Source: Allobosea sp. WAO (GTDB taxonomy: Bacteria; Pseudomonadota; Alphaproteobacteria; Rhizobiales; Beijerinckiaceae). From it: a stretch of DNA of 64,000 bases. The first letter of the stretch is position 1, and each line of letters starts with the position of its first letter. This document shows, piece after piece, positions 62,712-64,000 of the stretch. Location of the stretch: positions 434,001-498,000 of the forward strand of contig NZ_JXTJ01000004.1 in assembly GCF_001509835.1 (NCBI RefSeq), written 5' to 3'. The notes below the pieces were generated by a model. That model worked only from the letters and a program-made list of their open reading frames with translations. It made no database searches and was not told the DNA's origin. Made by a program: the position numbers and the translations under genes.

Positions 62712-62737
62712 GGGAACGGGCCTCCCCGCCCGTTCCC
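62712..62737 (+). terminator. hairpin ending the plus monooxygenase-transporter operon
   Basis: GGGAACGGGC (62712-62721) and GCCCGTTCCC (62728-62737) form a perfect 10-bp stem with a 6-nt loop, 9 nt after the stop codon. There is no T-tract, as is often the case in GC-rich genomes. Confidence 0.65.
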
Positions 62738-62854
62738 GCCAAGCCACGCCAATCGCAGCATCGAGATCGTTTTTCTCCGCAGTCGCGACGCATAGAACGA
62801 TCGTATTGAAATTAATCCAGAACTTGATAGGAAAACTGTACATTTAACGCGTGG

Positions 62855-63316
62855 ATGGCTCCGGTGCTGACCAACAAGGGCAAATACGGCCTCAAGGCGA
62901 TCGTGCACCTCGCCCGGCTCGAAGCCGGCGAGACCGCGCAGGTTGCCGATGTCGCTCAGCGGAACAACATTCCCAAGAAGTTCCTGGACGCCATCCTGCT
63001 CGATCTGCGCAATGCCGGCATGCTGCGCAGCAAGAAGGGGCCGGGCGGCGGCTACGCCCTGGCCAAGCCGGCCCGGTCAATCAAGGTCGGTGCCGTGATC
63101 CGGGCACTTGAAGGGCCGATCGCCCCGATCGCCTGCGCCAGCCGCTCGGCCTTTCGGGCCTGCGAGGACTGCGGCGACATCGCCACCTGCCCCGTCCGCT
63201 CGGTGATGAGTGACGTACGCGATGCCATCGCTGGGGTCGTCGACAATACGACTGTGGCCGACCTCGTGCAGCGCTCGATAGCGAACGCCCCGGTCCATGC
63301 CGATTACACAATCTGA
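62855..63316 (+). CDS. Rrf2-family regulator with four-Cys cluster
   Basis: This 153-residue regulator has a winged helix (KYGLKAIVHLARLEAGE, QVADVAQRNNIPKKFLDAIL, GMLRSKKGPGGGYALAKPA) and a cysteine-rich loop with C94, C103, C106 and C112. IscR, NsrR and RirA hold Fe-S clusters with three or so cysteines in this region, so redox or Fe-S sensing is possible. CymR, which controls cysteine-related sulfur genes in Bacillus, is in the same family. It lies between the monooxygenase operon and the flavin reductase gene, both flanked by the shared 25-bp motif. Confidence 0.9.
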   Translation: MAPVLTNKGKYGLKAIVHLARLEAGETAQVADVAQRNNIPKKFLDAILLDLRNAGMLRSKKGPGGGYALAKPARSIKVGAVIRALEGPIAPIACASRSAFRACEDCGDIATCPVRSVMSDVRDAIAGVVDNTTVADLVQRSIANAPVHADYTI

Positions 63317-63318
63317 TT

Positions 63319-63343
63319 GTCTACTAATTTTATAGACAATAAG
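63319..63343. promoter_or_regulatory. Rrf2-type operator motif, copy 2, before the flavin reductase gene
   Basis: The core GTCTACTAATTTTATAGAC has perfect outer arms GTCTA/TAGAC and contains a -10-like TATAGA (63331-63336). It matches 20 of 25 positions of 53359-53383. It starts 3 nt after the Rrf2 stop codon and ends 47 nt before the reductase start. Confidence 0.6.
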
Positions 63344-63390
63344 ACAGCGACCGCTTAAGACACGCGGGCGGCGTTCGGAGCCGCACGAGG

Positions 63391-63945
63391 ATGCGGTCAC
63401 GGATGAATCAGCAGGCTTCACCTGTCGCTGGTCGCGACATTCACGTCGATGCCTTCAAGGCGGTGATGAGAAATGTCGCCGGCGCCGTCAGCGTCGTTAC
63501 CGCGGCCCATGATCGACGCCGCGCCGGCCTGACCGCGACTTCGCTGACAGCACTCTCCGCCGATCCGCCGACCGTCATCGTCTGCGTCAACCGCAATGCC
63601 TCGGCCTGGCCGACCATCGAGGCCGCCGGTCATTTCGCTATCAACGTCCTCGCGGCCCGACACCAGAGCATCGCGGACCGCTTCGCCGGGCGCGGCGACT
63701 TCAAGGGCGAGGCGCGCTTCGACGAAGGCGACTGGGCGCGCCTGACAACCGGCGCTCCGACGCTCGACGGCGCGCTTGCCGTGCTCGACTGTCAGACAGA
63801 AGAGGCGATCGAGCGCTACTCGCACACGATCCTGATTGGCCGCATCAAAGCGATCCGGCATGCGCAAGACGAAGGCGCCCTGCTCTATTGGCGTGGCCTT
63901 TATGGCAAGCTCGACGAAAGCTTGCAGCACGGTGCCGGCATCTAG
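63391..63945 (+). CDS. flavin reductase (FMN reductase of the NtaB/DIM6 family)
   Basis: This 184-residue protein reduces FMN with NAD(P)H and hands it to two-component monooxygenases. Family sequence includes AVMRNVAGAVSVVTAAHD, RAGLTATSLTALSADPPTVI, GHFAINVLAARHQSIADRF and the C-terminal ALLYWRGLYGKL. ATG 63391 or the in-frame ATG at 63403 could be the start; ribosome sites are poor for both. It is the natural electron supplier for the four luciferase-like enzymes at 50-63 kb and carries the same operator motif. Confidence 0.9.
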   Translation: MRSRMNQQASPVAGRDIHVDAFKAVMRNVAGAVSVVTAAHDRRRAGLTATSLTALSADPPTVIVCVNRNASAWPTIEAAGHFAINVLAARHQSIADRFAGRGDFKGEARFDEGDWARLTTGAPTLDGALAVLDCQTEEAIERYSHTILIGRIKAIRHAQDEGALLYWRGLYGKLDESLQHGAGI

Positions 63946-64000
63946 ATCGACGGCTTCAGCAAGCGTTGGACATTCGGATTGGCGAGATAACTGTCCCTAA

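Overview
The window is GC-rich DNA (AT-rich only in promoter gaps) from a metabolically versatile alphaproteobacterium. Gene content (PrtD-type type I secretion, AapJ- and Liv-type transporters, tripartite-tricarboxylate binding proteins, several luciferase-like monooxygenases) suggests a soil or plant-associated member of Hyphomicrobiales, perhaps Bosea-like. The genus is an inference. No rRNA, tRNA, CRISPR array, phage or replication origin was found.

Layout. (1) 1-2.2 kb: 3' part of a B12-binding protein, free methionine-R-sulfoxide reductase, and a probable IS3 transposase tail. (2) 2.3-15.6 kb, minus strand: one type I secretion operon in the order giant haem peroxidase with RTX repeats, ABC transporter, membrane-anchored RTX protein, membrane fusion protein. 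No TolC-like channel is present. It is divergent from a NarL-type histidine kinase and response regulator (15.9-17.9 kb), followed by a second regulator that lacks the phospho-acceptor Asp. (3) 18.9-35.3 kb: a catabolic island with a Baeyer-Villiger monooxygenase, lactonase-like hydrolase, ChnD-like alcohol dehydrogenase and aldehyde dehydrogenase, which together are a cyclic-ketone-to-dicarboxylate route. With them are two family III CoA transferases, acyl-CoA dehydrogenase, enoyl-CoA hydratase, MaoC hydratase, CitE-like lyase and BKACE. A FadR-type GntR regulator lies inside, and an identical 17-bp palindrome sits in both divergent promoter regions. (4) 35.5-46.0 kb, minus strand: a ten-gene operon with a fused two-oxoacid dehydrogenase E1, IclR regulator, RidA-like protein, class III aminotransferase, amidase and a complete Liv ABC transporter. 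It looks like uptake and breakdown of an amide or amine. (5) 46.7-50.3 kb: AapJ-like binding protein, cystathionine beta-lyase-like enzyme, LysR regulator and a decayed IS481 transposase. (6) 50.35-63.95 kb: four luciferase-like flavin monooxygenases, a GNAT acetyltransferase, a peptide-type ABC transporter with tandem duplicated binding proteins, an Rrf2 regulator and a flavin reductase. Two near-identical operator-like motifs link the divergent promoter region to the flavin reductase.

How it works together. Block 3 reads as a nearly complete pathway from a cyclic ketone to central acyl-CoAs under one repressor. Block 6 resembles the logic of the Bacillus subtilis CymR-controlled S-modified-cysteine salvage operons (acetyltransferase, luciferase-like monooxygenases, transporter, Rrf2 control), so organosulfur acquisition is my leading hypothesis. 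Block 2 is a dedicated export system for a very large extracellular haem peroxidase, with a second RTX protein that carries an unusual N-terminal membrane anchor.
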